This document shows positions 34,103-42,992 of a stretch of DNA of 64,000 bases, piece after piece. The DNA lies in the NCBI RefSeq assembly GCF_008801715.1, contig NZ_VZPG01000004.1:310001-374000 (forward strand). The letters run 5' to 3'. The notes beneath the pieces were generated by a model. It saw only the letters and a program-made list of their open reading frames with translations, was not told the origin of the DNA and did not search any database. Both the position numbers and the translations under genes were made by a program. The stretch's first letter is position 1, and each line of letters starts with the position of its first letter. The stretch is from Pseudochrobactrum saccharolyticum (lineage in GTDB: Bacteria > Pseudomonadota > Alphaproteobacteria > Rhizobiales > Rhizobiaceae).

Positions 34103-34935
34103 ACGCTCCACTCCGCCTGACGTTGCAGGGTTGGCAGCGGATGACGGTCGGCGCCGATCTTAGGCATGCAGTTCAGAAGCCCCTGAGTATATGGATGTTT
34201 TGCATTGGCCAGATCGCTTGCGGCAATTTCCTCAACAATACGACCGGCATACATCACGATAACGCGGTCGCAGAAGGAGGAAACCAAACGCAGATCGTGG
34301 CTGATAAAGATCAGCCCCATTCCGCGGTCTGCCACCAGCTTGTCGAGAATACCAAGCACTTCAAGCTGAACGGTGACGTCGAGAGCCGAAGTCGGCTCAT
34401 CGGCAATCAGCAGTTCAGGCTGGGCAATCAGCATCATCGCGATCATTACGCGCTGTCCCATACCGCCGGATACTTCGTGCGGATAGAGATCAAAAACGCG
34501 CTCCGGATCACGGATCTGTACCGCTTCCAGCATTTCCAGAGCCTTCTGACGGGCTTCGGATTTTTTGACCGGTGCATGAGCCGAAAGCGTCTCAATAATC
34601 TGGCGACCAATGGTCATAACAGGATTGAGCGAATATTTCGGATCCTGCAGAACCATGGCCACGCGGCTGCCGCGCAAAGCACGGCGTTCTTTTGCAGAGA
34701 TGCCGAGCAGATCAATACCATCAAATTCCAGACGCTTGGCTGTGATTTTTGCATGGGGCGGTGTCAGCCCCATGATGGCGCGGCCGGTCTGGGATTTACC
34801 CGAGCCGGATTCACCCACAATGCCCAGACGCTCACGTCCCAGCGTGAAAGACACGCCGCGAACAGCCTCAATCGAGCCGGTGCGGGTAGGGAATGATACC
34901 CGCAGATCGTCAACATAAAGCAGCTTATCACTCAT
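34099..34935 (-). CDS. Peptide ABC transporter ATPase (DppD-like)
   Basis: This 278-residue ATPase pairs with the DppF-like subunit. Walker [10 protein letters not shown] is near residue 39 (S-Q in place of the usual S-T), the signature is [15 protein letters not shown] and Walker B is [14 protein letters not shown]. The C-terminal region ([23 protein letters not shown]) is the oligopeptide-transporter ATPase motif. It overlaps the permease gene upstream by four bases (34932-34935) and the other ATPase downstream. Confidence 0.92.
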   Translation of the reverse strand: MSDKLLYVDDLRVSFPTRTGSIEAVRGVSFTLGRERLGIVGESGSGKSQTGRAIMGLTPPHAKITAKRLEFDGIDLLGISAKERRALRGSRVAMVLQDPKYSLNPVMTIGRQIIETLSAHAPVKKSEARQKALEMLEAVQIRDPERVFDLYPHEVSGGMGQRVMIAMMLIAQPELLIADEPTSALDVTVQLEVLGILDKLVADRGMGLIFISHDLRLVSSFCDRVIVMYAGRIVEEIAASDLANAKHPYTQGLLNCMPKIGADRHPLPTLQRQAEWSV

Positions 34936-35861
34936 TGGTTGTTGCCTCGCGGATCAAGAGCGTCACGCAGGCCGTCACCAAGCAGGTTGAAGCCAAGGCT
35001 GACAATGAGAATGGCCATGCCCGGTACAGCGGCTACCCACCACTGGTCGAGAATGAAACGACGGCCGGAAGCAATCATTGCACCCCATTCAGGCAGTGGC
35101 GGCTGAGCACCGAGACCCAGGAAGCCAAGACCGGCAGCAGTCAGAATAATACCGGCCATATCCAGCGTCACACGAACGATCAGCGAGGACAGGCAGAGCG
35201 GCATAATATGACGGATGACGATACGGGCAGGGGATGCGCCCATCAGCTTCACAGCTGAAATATAGTCCGAATTGCGTAATGTCAGTGTTTCTGCACGGGC
35301 AATACGGGCATAAGGCGGCCATGAGGTAATCGCAATCGCGATAACTGCATTTTCAATGCCGGGTCCCAGAGCCGCAACAAAAGCGAGCGCCAGAATGAGC
35401 TTCGGAAAAGCAAGGAAAATATCGGTAATACGCATTAGCAGCGCATCAACCCAGCCACCGGCATAACCGGCTACAGTGCCGACCAGAAGACCGACAGGAG
35501 CCGACAGGATAGCCACCAGCAGCACAACATAGAGCGTCCAGCGGGAGCCGTAGATCAGACGGGAGAGAATATCGCGCCCCTGATCGTCTGTACCCAGCAG
35601 ATAGCCCGGTGAGCCCATTGGCAGCAGGCGTGAATTGGCCAGATCACCGGAAACCGGTGAATGCGGTGCCAGCCATGGTGCAAAGGCAGCCACGAATACC
35701 AGCAGACCGATGATAATCAGGCCGAGTACCGCAAGTTTATTCGCGGTAAAACGGCGCCAGATCATGTAGGAACGGCCGAGTTTGGCTTGTGCACGGGATT
35801 GCGGACGCTCAGTGAGCAGCCATTCCCGCCATGTTTCTTTTGGAAGTGTTGTCTCACTCAT
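34932..35861 (-). CDS. Peptide ABC transporter permease (DppC-like)
   Basis: This 309-residue permease has an N-terminal cytoplasmic tail, the first helix near residue 42 and about six membrane segments. It carries the family signatures LLGTDDQGRDILSRLIYGSRWTL and the docking loop YISAVKLMGASPARIVIRHIMP. It ends [16 protein letters not shown], as DppC/OppC proteins do. It overlaps both neighbours by ATGA junctions. Confidence 0.93.
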   Translation of the reverse strand: MSETTLPKETWREWLLTERPQSRAQAKLGRSYMIWRRFTANKLAVLGLIIIGLLVFVAAFAPWLAPHSPVSGDLANSRLLPMGSPGYLLGTDDQGRDILSRLIYGSRWTLYVVLLVAILSAPVGLLVGTVAGYAGGWVDALLMRITDIFLAFPKLILALAFVAALGPGIENAVIAIAITSWPPYARIARAETLTLRNSDYISAVKLMGASPARIVIRHIMPLCLSSLIVRVTLDMAGIILTAAGLGFLGLGAQPPLPEWGAMIASGRRFILDQWWVAAVPGMAILIVSLGFNLLGDGLRDALDPRGNNQ

Positions 35862-36922
35862 CGTGCGCGCGTCCGTGGGTCGAGTGTCCGATAGAGCAGA
35901 TCGGAAAGCAGATTAAGGGCAATAAACACAGAGCCGATGATAATGGTGCCGCCGAGAACAGCATTCATATCAGCGCTTTGCAGAGAATTGGTGATGTACA
36001 GACCAAGACCCGGCCATGAGAACACGGTTTCAGTCAGAACCGAGCCTTCCAGCATACCGGCATAGGACAGGGCAATCACAGTCACAAGCGGTACGGCCGC
36101 ATTGCGCAGGGCATGACCCCAGATGATCTTGGTTTCGCTTAAGCCCTTTGCACGCGCTGCAACGATATATTCCTGATCCAGTTCATTGAGCATGAAAGAA
36201 CGGGTCATGCGGCTGATATAGGCCAGAGAGAAATAACCGAGCAGCGAGGCAGGCAGAATGATATGCGAGAGAATATTCCCCAGCGCATCCCACTGGCGCT
36301 GAATAATCGCATCCAGCATATAAAGACCGGTGATCGGCGTGAAGGTATATTCATAGGCCACATCAATACGACCCGGACCTGCAACCCAGCCAAGCTTGGC
36401 GTAGAAAATCAGCAGACAGATCATGCCGAGCCAGAAGATCGGAACGGAATAACCGAACAGACCGATAACGCGCACCAGCTGATCGATGAAGCTGCCGCGC
36501 TTTACAGCCGCGAGCACACCGAGCGGAATGCCGAAGACAGCGCCGATCAGCGTGCCGATGGTTGCCAGTTCCATTGTTGCAGGGAAAACGCGCTTGATGT
36601 CAGTCATAACCGGATTGGAGGTCAGAACCGACATGCCGAAATCACCGGACAGGGCTTTTTGAACATAAATAATGAATTGCTGCCAGATCGGCAGATTTAA
36701 TCCTAACTCTTCGCGGGTGCGCTCAATAACATGAGCCGGTGCGCGGTCACCGAGAATTGCAAGAACCGGATCAATCGGAATGACGCGACCAATGAAGAAG
36801 GTCACAGCCAGCAGACCGAGATAGGTTGTGATGACGACCAGCAAGAAGCTCCCGATCCCGAGAGCCCATTTGCTGATCCGGGCGTTTTTGCGCCCGGATG
36901 CTGTAATAGTGGTTACACTCAT
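35858..36922 (-). CDS. Peptide ABC transporter permease (DppB-like)
   Basis: This 354-residue permease is somewhat longer than E. coli DppB (339) because of a basic N-terminal extension of about 25 residues. Conserved stretches are ELGLNLPIWQQFIIYVQKALSGDFGMS, the docking loop YIVAARAKGLSETKIIWGHALRNA and the end LSDLLYRTLDPRTRAR. Six membrane segments are predicted. It lies six bases after the binding-protein gene and overlaps the DppC-like gene. Confidence 0.93.
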   Translation of the reverse strand: MSVTTITASGRKNARISKWALGIGSFLLVVITTYLGLLAVTFFIGRVIPIDPVLAILGDRAPAHVIERTREELGLNLPIWQQFIIYVQKALSGDFGMSVLTSNPVMTDIKRVFPATMELATIGTLIGAVFGIPLGVLAAVKRGSFIDQLVRVIGLFGYSVPIFWLGMICLLIFYAKLGWVAGPGRIDVAYEYTFTPITGLYMLDAIIQRQWDALGNILSHIILPASLLGYFSLAYISRMTRSFMLNELDQEYIVAARAKGLSETKIIWGHALRNAAVPLVTVIALSYAGMLEGSVLTETVFSWPGLGLYITNSLQSADMNAVLGGTIIIGSVFIALNLLSDLLYRTLDPRTRAR

Positions 36923-36928
36923 ACCGTA

Positions 36929-38563
36929 TTATTTCTTCGATACGTCGTAGACAGAGTTGGTGGTGAAGGTCACGCCCAGCTTGTAGTTTTCGACATTATT
37001 GCGGTAAGCGGCAACTTCAGTCTGCTGGAACAGAATGACAAACGGACCGTCATCAAGCAGTTTCTTCTGCAGGTCCATATACATCTGTGTACGCTTCTCA
37101 GTGTCGCGTTCCAGAACAGCAGCTTTGGTTTCCTTGGTCAGCTCAGGAATATCCCACGCGTTGCGCCATGCCAGTGTTTTGGCCGATGCATCGTCTTTAT
37201 TGTCAGGATTGCTGGCAAAGGTGTCCGCATTGGTGTTCGGATCCCAGTAGTCTGTGCCCCACTGACCGATATAGAGATCATGCTTGCGGGCACGATATTT
37301 GGTCAGGGTCTGTTTGCCGTCGCCCGGAATGATTTCCATCTTGATACCGGCCTGAGCAAAAGTCTGCTGAATGGATTCAGCAATACCGGTGACTGGCTGG
37401 CTGGAACGCACATCCATGGTGATGTTGAAACCGTCTTTCAGACCGGCTTTCTCCAGCAATTCCTTAGCCTTGGCTACGTCGAGCTTGTACGGTTTTTCAT
37501 CCGACGCGCCGAGCAGACCCTTTGGCAGGAATGTCTGGTGCTGAACACCGATATGTTTAATCAGTGTTGATTCAATCGCGCTGTAATCAACGAGATATTT
37601 CAGAGCTTCACGCACTTCAGGCTTGGCCAGAGTTTCGTTTTTCTGGTTGAGGCTGAAGTAATAAACAGTGCCCTTTGGTGCGGATGCCAGCGAAACGCCT
37701 TCGGTCTTGGCAATCGCATCAATGTCGCCCGGCTCAAGGTTACGCGCTACGTCGATATCGCCTTTTTCAAGCATCAGACGCTGGGTCGCGCTTTCCTTGA
37801 CATAGCGGTAAATCGCGCGTTTCAGCGGGGATTTGTCGCCACGGTAATTGTCATTGCGTTCCAGAACAACGATTTCATTGGCGCGCCAGTCGCGGACAAT
37901 CATCGGGCCTGAACCGGCATAATTGGTCTTCAGCCAGCCATAGCCGTAATCGCCGTCTTTGGCGTTTTCTTCAACCAGTTTCTTGTCAACAACCGAGGCC
38001 ACGTCAGCGGTCAGGCAGTTCAGCACGAAGCTTGGCGCATAGGACTGGTCAACAGTGATAACCAGTGTATTGGCATCAGTTGCCTTGATCTTCTCTTCCA
38101 CATTATCCGGCTTGAAACCGAACTGGGTGAGGATGAAAGACGGGCTCTTGTCAATTTTAACAGCACGGATGAGCGAGTAGGCCACATCTTCAGCTGTCAG
38201 CGGGTTGCCGGAGGCGAACTTCTGGCCTTCACGGATTTTGAAAGTATAGGTCAGGCCGTCTTCGGAAACTTCCCAGCTTTCCGCAACGTCGCCGATGACC
38301 TTGGATGCATCATTCGGGTCGAGACGCAGCAGGCGGTCATAGGTGTTGCCGAGGATTTCGCCGGTGGAGAGCTCGAAGGATTCCGCCGGATCCAGCGTAA
38401 TCATGTCATCGAATGTCCAGCCCAGAACCAGCGTATCGGCCGGTGTTGCGGCCTGCACTGCTGCTGCGCTGACAAATACGCCCAGAGCGGCGGTGGCTGC
38501 GAGATAACCAAAACGATTTAATGTTTTAATCCCGTTGGATTTTTTAATCATTATATACCCCAT
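36929..38563 (-). CDS. Peptide-binding periplasmic protein (DppA-like, SBP family 5)
   Basis: This 544-residue solute-binding protein has a signal peptide ending AVQA-A near residue 39. The mature start DTLVLGWTFDDMITLDPAESFELSTGEILGNTYDRLL is the family-5 pattern. The ligand is expected to be di- or oligopeptides, supported by the M19 dipeptidase gene upstream on the same strand. Two starts are plausible, ATG 38563 (GGGA six bases upstream) and ATG 38551 (GGGG six bases upstream); the longer is listed. Glutathione or other peptide-like ligands remain possible. Confidence 0.9.
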   Translation of the reverse strand: MGYIMIKKSNGIKTLNRFGYLAATAALGVFVSAAAVQAATPADTLVLGWTFDDMITLDPAESFELSTGEILGNTYDRLLRLDPNDASKVIGDVAESWEVSEDGLTYTFKIREGQKFASGNPLTAEDVAYSLIRAVKIDKSPSFILTQFGFKPDNVEEKIKATDANTLVITVDQSYAPSFVLNCLTADVASVVDKKLVEENAKDGDYGYGWLKTNYAGSGPMIVRDWRANEIVVLERNDNYRGDKSPLKRAIYRYVKESATQRLMLEKGDIDVARNLEPGDIDAIAKTEGVSLASAPKGTVYYFSLNQKNETLAKPEVREALKYLVDYSAIESTLIKHIGVQHQTFLPKGLLGASDEKPYKLDVAKAKELLEKAGLKDGFNITMDVRSSQPVTGIAESIQQTFAQAGIKMEIIPGDGKQTLTKYRARKHDLYIGQWGTDYWDPNTNADTFASNPDNKDDASAKTLAWRNAWDIPELTKETKAAVLERDTEKRTQMYMDLQKKLLDDGPFVILFQQTEVAAYRNNVENYKLGVTFTTNSVYDVSKK

Positions 38564-38636
38564 ATTTCATCCCAAATGATTGGCCGTTCAACGTGCCTGC
38601 GATACTGAAAACACGTGTATCGCACCGTGTTATTTT

Positions 38637-38664
38637 CTTTCTGCCGAGCTAATCCGGCAGAAAG
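38637..38664. repeat. Hairpin between dipeptidase and binding-protein genes
   Basis: CTTTCTGCCG (38637-38646) and CGGCAGAAAG (38655-38664) form a perfect 10-bp stem. There is no U-run on the minus strand, so it is more likely an attenuator or processing stem than a full terminator within the dipeptidase-Dpp unit. Confidence 0.6.
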
Positions 38665-38756
38665 ATTTTTATCTATCATATGATTGAATGGCAGGACTCC
38701 GCAAGGAGGCTGACACTTGTCGTCAACTGATTGTTTTTGTGCTTTTTTATGATTGC

Positions 38757-39821
38757 TCAGTGGTGTTCATGCCAGGCAGAGCGCAGCACACGCAGCCAGT
38801 TTTCACGACAGATTTTTGCAAGATCATCCTCGCCATAGCCCGCTTCCCGCAGCGCCTGAACGAGATTTTGTGTACCCGCAGCATCCGTAATACCTTCCGG
38901 TATCGGGCCGCCGTCATAATCCGAGCCGAGCGCCACACCATCGATGCCGACTTTCTTCACCAGATAATCAATATGGCGCACCATATCGCTCATCGGTGTG
39001 GCCGTATTCACCTGACCATCTGCGCGCAGCATGGTGGTGACATAGTTCAGGCCGACCAGACCATTGCTCTCGGCAATTGCATCCAGCTGTTTGTCGGTGA
39101 GGTTGCGTGCAACCGGTGTCAGGGCATGGGCATTGGAATGGCTGGCAATCAAAGGCTGATTGCTGAGTTTGGCCACATCCCAGAAGCCTTTTTCAGTGAT
39201 ATGCGACAGGTCGATCAGGATGCCGAGGCTGTTGCAGGCCTTAATCAGCTCTTTACCGGCATCGGTCAGTCCCGGTGCGGTATCAGGGCTCATCGGATAG
39301 GAGAACGGTACGCCGTGGCCGAAAATATTATGGCGGCTCCAGACAGGGCCGAGCGAGCGCAAACCGGCCTGATAGAACAGTTCCAGTGCCTTCAGATCCT
39401 TGTCGAGCGCTTCACAACCTTCCATATGCAGAACGGCTGCAAAGTCACCGTCTGCAATGGCATTGTCGATATCCTGACCGGTTCGGCAGATTTTCCATCC
39501 GCCTGCGCGTTCAAGCTTATAGGCGATGTCGATAAATTCGCTGGCGATGTCGAAGGAATAGGTGCGGTCAAGCGGGGCAGCAAGCGGCGTGTCGTAATGA
39601 CCATTGCTGTCCGGTTCGTCAAAAATTGTTTCGCCGGTAGCAGGGTTGGGAATGTAAATCGCGCAGAGGCCGCCGGCAAGGCCGCCTTTGCGGGAGCGTG
39701 GCAGATCAATATGACCCTGCGTGGTTCCTTCGATAAATTCCTTTACCGGATCTTCGCCTTTATTACGGTTCTCCCAAAGACGAAGCAGCACATCATTATG
39801 GCCGTCAAAAACTGCTTGCAT
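38757..39821 (-). CDS. Membrane-dipeptidase family (M19) dipeptidase
   Basis: This 354-residue zinc peptidase has no signal sequence and so is probably cytoplasmic. Metal-binding motifs of the renal dipeptidase family are seen: DGHND at residues 6-10, a bridging glutamate in HMEGCEAL near 134 and the histidine pair region PLIASHSNAHAL. The M19 family hydrolyses dipeptides, including those with a C-terminal D-residue. The gene is followed after 193 bases by the Dpp-type operon on the same strand, which fits uptake and cleavage of imported dipeptides. Confidence 0.9.
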   Translation of the reverse strand: MQAVFDGHNDVLLRLWENRNKGEDPVKEFIEGTTQGHIDLPRSRKGGLAGGLCAIYIPNPATGETIFDEPDSNGHYDTPLAAPLDRTYSFDIASEFIDIAYKLERAGGWKICRTGQDIDNAIADGDFAAVLHMEGCEALDKDLKALELFYQAGLRSLGPVWSRHNIFGHGVPFSYPMSPDTAPGLTDAGKELIKACNSLGILIDLSHITEKGFWDVAKLSNQPLIASHSNAHALTPVARNLTDKQLDAIAESNGLVGLNYVTTMLRADGQVNTATPMSDMVRHIDYLVKKVGIDGVALGSDYDGGPIPEGITDAAGTQNLVQALREAGYGEDDLAKICRENWLRVLRSAWHEHH

Positions 39822-40196
39822 GATTAAATTCCCAATTTCCTCAGCTTAACTTTAAAATCAGGGAGCCTGTTCAAGTCAAGCTGCGGGGCACGATCAAGCT
39901 GTTGACCGGTTGAGGCAGCTCAAAGGCGCGTATAAAAAAGCAGTGAAAATGACGAAGACAAAGAGGAAAATGCATCGAAAAAGTTATTATCCTGACATTA
40001 ATCAGGTGGGGGAATGCAAAATTTGCATAAACCTATGCTGAAAAAACAAACCATATTCAGAATGGATACGCTTATTCAAGCTTTTGTTTTTTATAATAAA
40101 ATCAATGTATTTTAGCAAAAAATCTAAAAATATGAAAAAAGCGCCGTATTTAAGAAAATACGGCGCTTTGGTTTGGTTTGTTCAAATACTCAAGAA
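39822..40196. other. AT-rich intergenic region, no gene
   Basis: These 375 bases separate the dipeptidase from the porin-like gene upstream on the same strand. They are AT-rich, contain the porin-like gene's terminator at the right edge and should carry the dipeptidase promoter. Nothing else is recognised. Confidence 0.45.
40135..40170 (-). terminator. Terminator of the Omp25-like gene
   Basis: AAGCGCCGTATT (40139-40150) and AATACGGCGCTT (40157-40168) form a 12-bp stem. The A-run before it yields the U-run on the minus strand. Confidence 0.88.
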
Positions 40197-40835
40197 TCAG
40201 AAGCGGTAATTAACACCGGCTTTCAGAGTGTGGGTCTTGAGATTGTTTTCATAACGTGTGTCATTCACGCTGGTTTTTACGCCATTGTGACGCATATAGT
40301 TATATTCTGCTTTGACAGAGAACGGGCCGGAGAGTTGCTGCTCAACACCAACGCCCATCTGTACGCCGCCAGCCCATTTGCTGCCGGATGTAACATTGTC
40401 TTTTGGCTTAAAGCGGGTTAGGCCATAACCGACAGTACCGTAAACCAGAGTCTTGTCCATGGCATAACCGGCTTTCACCTTGGCTACACCGCTCCATGAC
40501 TGCTGCAGACGGCCGCCATCCTGAATTTTATGTTCCGCTTCACCGAAGTTGCCTTCGACTTCACCACCATAAACGAAGTTGCCGGACTGGAAGTTCTTAC
40601 CGGCGACGATACCGCCCATTGCCGAAGTACGGCTGGAGAACGGGCTTGGTGTTTTGGAAGAAGTGGTGCCGAGATGCGCGCCGACATAGTTACCTTCCCA
40701 TGTCGCAGGCGCATCATAGCTCGATGAGCTGTCATTGTAGTTATAGTCATTATTGAAGGAATCTGCTGCGAAAGCAGAAGCCTGTGTAAGTGCCAGCGCG
40801 AGTGCTGCTGTGCTGATAAGTGTAAAGTGACGCAT
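40197..40835 (-). CDS. Omp25/Omp31-family outer membrane beta-barrel protein
   Basis: This 212-residue protein has a signal peptide (residues 1-23, ASAFA-A). The mature part is an eight-stranded barrel of the Brucella/Bartonella surface-protein type: WEGNYVGAHLG, FVYGGEVEGNFG, VAKVKAGYAMDKTLVYGTVGYGLTRF, GVGVEQQLSGPFSVKAEYNYM, and a C-terminal strand ending LKAGVNYRF with the final phenylalanine recognised by the barrel assembly machinery. The Asn/Ser/Tyr-rich segment after the signal peptide is typical. It is monocistronic. Confidence 0.9.
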   Translation of the reverse strand: MRHFTLISTAALALALTQASAFAADSFNNDYNYNDSSSSYDAPATWEGNYVGAHLGTTSSKTPSPFSSRTSAMGGIVAGKNFQSGNFVYGGEVEGNFGEAEHKIQDGGRLQQSWSGVAKVKAGYAMDKTLVYGTVGYGLTRFKPKDNVTSGSKWAGGVQMGVGVEQQLSGPFSVKAEYNYMRHNGVKTSVNDTRYENNLKTHTLKAGVNYRF

Positions 40836-41034
40836 AGTCCGGCTCCGTATTTGCCATGTGAGGCAATCTTGAAATTTGTCTGGCGCCCGAGTCTTTTTAG
40901 TCTTGCGCCTTTGAGCCGGTTATGCCGGTTAATTGTGACCAATTTGGTTTGTTTATGTCATGTTTCTGTTAAGCCGGTCTTATTGTTTTGTTTATAATTA
41001 ATAATGGGTTAACCGGATTTTTGTGCGTATTCTT

Positions 41035-41925
41035 TCAGATAAGTCCGAGGCCGCGCATACTGATATGACCAGCTTTGCCGATGATAATATGGTCGTGGAC
41101 AGCGATATTCAGCGGCGATGCAATTGAGATAATTACCTTGGTCATATCAATATCGGCGCGGGATGGTGTTGCGTCACCGGACGGATGATTATGGAATAAG
41201 ATCAGGGCAGTAGAGGACAGTTCCAGTGCCCGTTTGATGACTTCGCGCGGATAGACCGGTGTATGATCGACAGTACCGATTTGCTGTATTTCATCGGCGA
41301 TCAAGCGGTTCTTCTTATCAAGAAACAGGATGCGGAATTGCTCGCGGTTCTCATAGGCCATTGAGGTCATACAATAGGCGATGACCTTGCTCCATGAATC
41401 CAGCACATCCTTTTTCATGATTTCACTTTTGCCGGAACGGCGGGCACAGGCATTAAGCAGTTTGATATCCTGCGCGACGGCTTCACCACAGCCTGCAACT
41501 TCCCTTAGTAATTGCGGCTCAGCACCCAGCACACCGGCAAAACTGCCGAAGCGGTTGAGCAGAGCTTTGGCCAGAGGTTTGGTATCTGCCCGCGCAATGG
41601 TGCGAAACAACAGAAGCTCCAGCAGCTCATAATCGGCCAGAACATCGTCACCATGATTGTTGAAACGCTCGCGCAGGCGCTGACGGTGGCCGCTATAATG
41701 GGGTTTGTTTTTCTTTGCAGCTGCAGAGGTTTTAACAGGCTGTTCCGGTTGCGGAGGTGTTTCTGCCGAACGAACCGGATGGTTTTCGGTTGCTCCGGCA
41801 GGCACAGACAAGCGGCCGGAAGGCTGTTGCATTATGCCTGCCTCGTTGAATATCTGCAGATGAAGTCTCTCATCAGCAGGCGGAAACAGATCTGTCTCAT
41901 CCGCTGACGCAATTTTATTTGCCAT
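41035..41925 (-). CDS. radC: RadC/JAB-domain protein
   Basis: This 296-residue RadC-family protein has an N-terminal Pro/Ala-rich, probably disordered region (about 60 residues). A helix-hairpin-helix-like segment follows ([38 protein letters not shown]). The C-terminal JAB/MPN domain has the metal motif [17 protein letters not shown]. Despite the name, a DNA-repair role is unproven. I prefer the ATG at 41925; a GTG at 41949 would add eight residues. RadC commonly sits near map and sfsA in Rhizobiales; here the B6 cluster separates them. Confidence 0.92.
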   Translation of the reverse strand: MANKIASADETDLFPPADERLHLQIFNEAGIMQQPSGRLSVPAGATENHPVRSAETPPQPEQPVKTSAAAKKNKPHYSGHRQRLRERFNNHGDDVLADYELLELLLFRTIARADTKPLAKALLNRFGSFAGVLGAEPQLLREVAGCGEAVAQDIKLLNACARRSGKSEIMKKDVLDSWSKVIAYCMTSMAYENREQFRILFLDKKNRLIADEIQQIGTVDHTPVYPREVIKRALELSSTALILFHNHPSGDATPSRADIDMTKVIISIASPLNIAVHDHIIIGKAGHISMRGLGLI

Positions 41926-42081
41926 ACTGCAACGTGCCCCCGAATGCACAGATGGCTACCGCAGGGATGAGCGGTTTCCGTTTACAGATTAAACGGAAAA
42001 TCTCAGAATGGTCTATCGGAAAATAGGTTTTAAGAGGTAGTTTAACAATTTAAGTATTTGATTATATTTCTTAAATTGTTT

Positions 42082-42873
42082 TTATGGCTGTGTTGTGTCT
42101 GTCAGGCCCGGCCAGTAAAAAGCATCTGCAGTCGGCCTTGGGCCAAAGATTGCCTGACCGACGCGGACAATATCCGCGCCTTCTTCAATCGCCGCCTCAA
42201 AATCACCGGACATGCCCATTGAGAGTTTGGTGATACCGGAATGATGCTGCGCCGCCCGATCGCGCAGGTTGCGCAGCAGCCGGAAGCATGGGCGTACCTT
42301 ATCAAGATCAGAGCTGAACAGAGCAAGGGTCATCAGGCCGCGGGGTTTCAGACGCGGATAGTCGGGCAGGCGCTCGATGAATGGCAGCAGATCATCGGGA
42401 TGCAGGCCGTATTTGCTGATCTCCCCGGATGTGTTGACCTGCACAAAGACATCCAGATCTTTGTTTTCACTTTCCAGCCGGCGGTTCAGTTCTTCCGCAA
42501 GGCGGATACTGTCGAGCGCATGAAACTCTGTGGCGAAACGTGTGAGATATTTGACCTTATTGGTCTGGAGATGGCCGATAATACTCCAGTTAATCGCAAG
42601 ATCTTCCAATTTCGCACGTTTATCGCGGGCTTCCTGAAGTTTGTTTTCGCTAAAATCTGTAATGCCTGCGGCAAACGCATAGCGCAGAATATGTGCCGGA
42701 ACAGTTTTGGTAACCGGTAGCAGACGGACATCTTGCCAGTTGCGACCACTGCGCAAGGCTGCCGCAGCAATACGTTCCTGAACCAGCTGCAAATTCTGCG
42801 CAAAGCGAATTGCGGGTGTTTCACCAAAGCGGGCAATATCTTCGGCAGAAAGCGGGGTGAGCAGTTGATCCAT
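42082..42873 (-). CDS. YggS/PLPBP-family pyridoxal-phosphate homeostasis protein
   Basis: This 263-residue protein has the alanine-racemase N-terminal barrel fold without the second racemase domain. The PLP lysine is in LLPVTKTVP near residue 55. FSENKLQEARDKRAKL, WSIIGHLQTNKVKYL and LSMGMSGDFEAAIEEGADIVRVGQAIFG are the family signatures. YggS proteins bind PLP and buffer the B6 pool and amino-acid metabolism without known catalysis. It lies 119 bases downstream of the PdxR-type regulator on the same strand, so the two are probably cotranscribed. The N-terminal 25 residues are longer than usual. Confidence 0.92.
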   Translation of the reverse strand: MDQLLTPLSAEDIARFGETPAIRFAQNLQLVQERIAAAALRSGRNWQDVRLLPVTKTVPAHILRYAFAAGITDFSENKLQEARDKRAKLEDLAINWSIIGHLQTNKVKYLTRFATEFHALDSIRLAEELNRRLESENKDLDVFVQVNTSGEISKYGLHPDDLLPFIERLPDYPRLKPRGLMTLALFSSDLDKVRPCFRLLRNLRDRAAQHHSGITKLSMGMSGDFEAAIEEGADIVRVGQAIFGPRPTADAFYWPGLTDTTQP

Positions 42874-42992
42874 GGCATGTGTCTTTCAGTCGTGCTGCCT
42901 TGAGTGCAGGCAAAATACGACACGGAGCATAGTATAGAAATGGCTGGCTTAGACCGGCCACTTTTGAATTCACTGGCAGGCCATTTGAAATT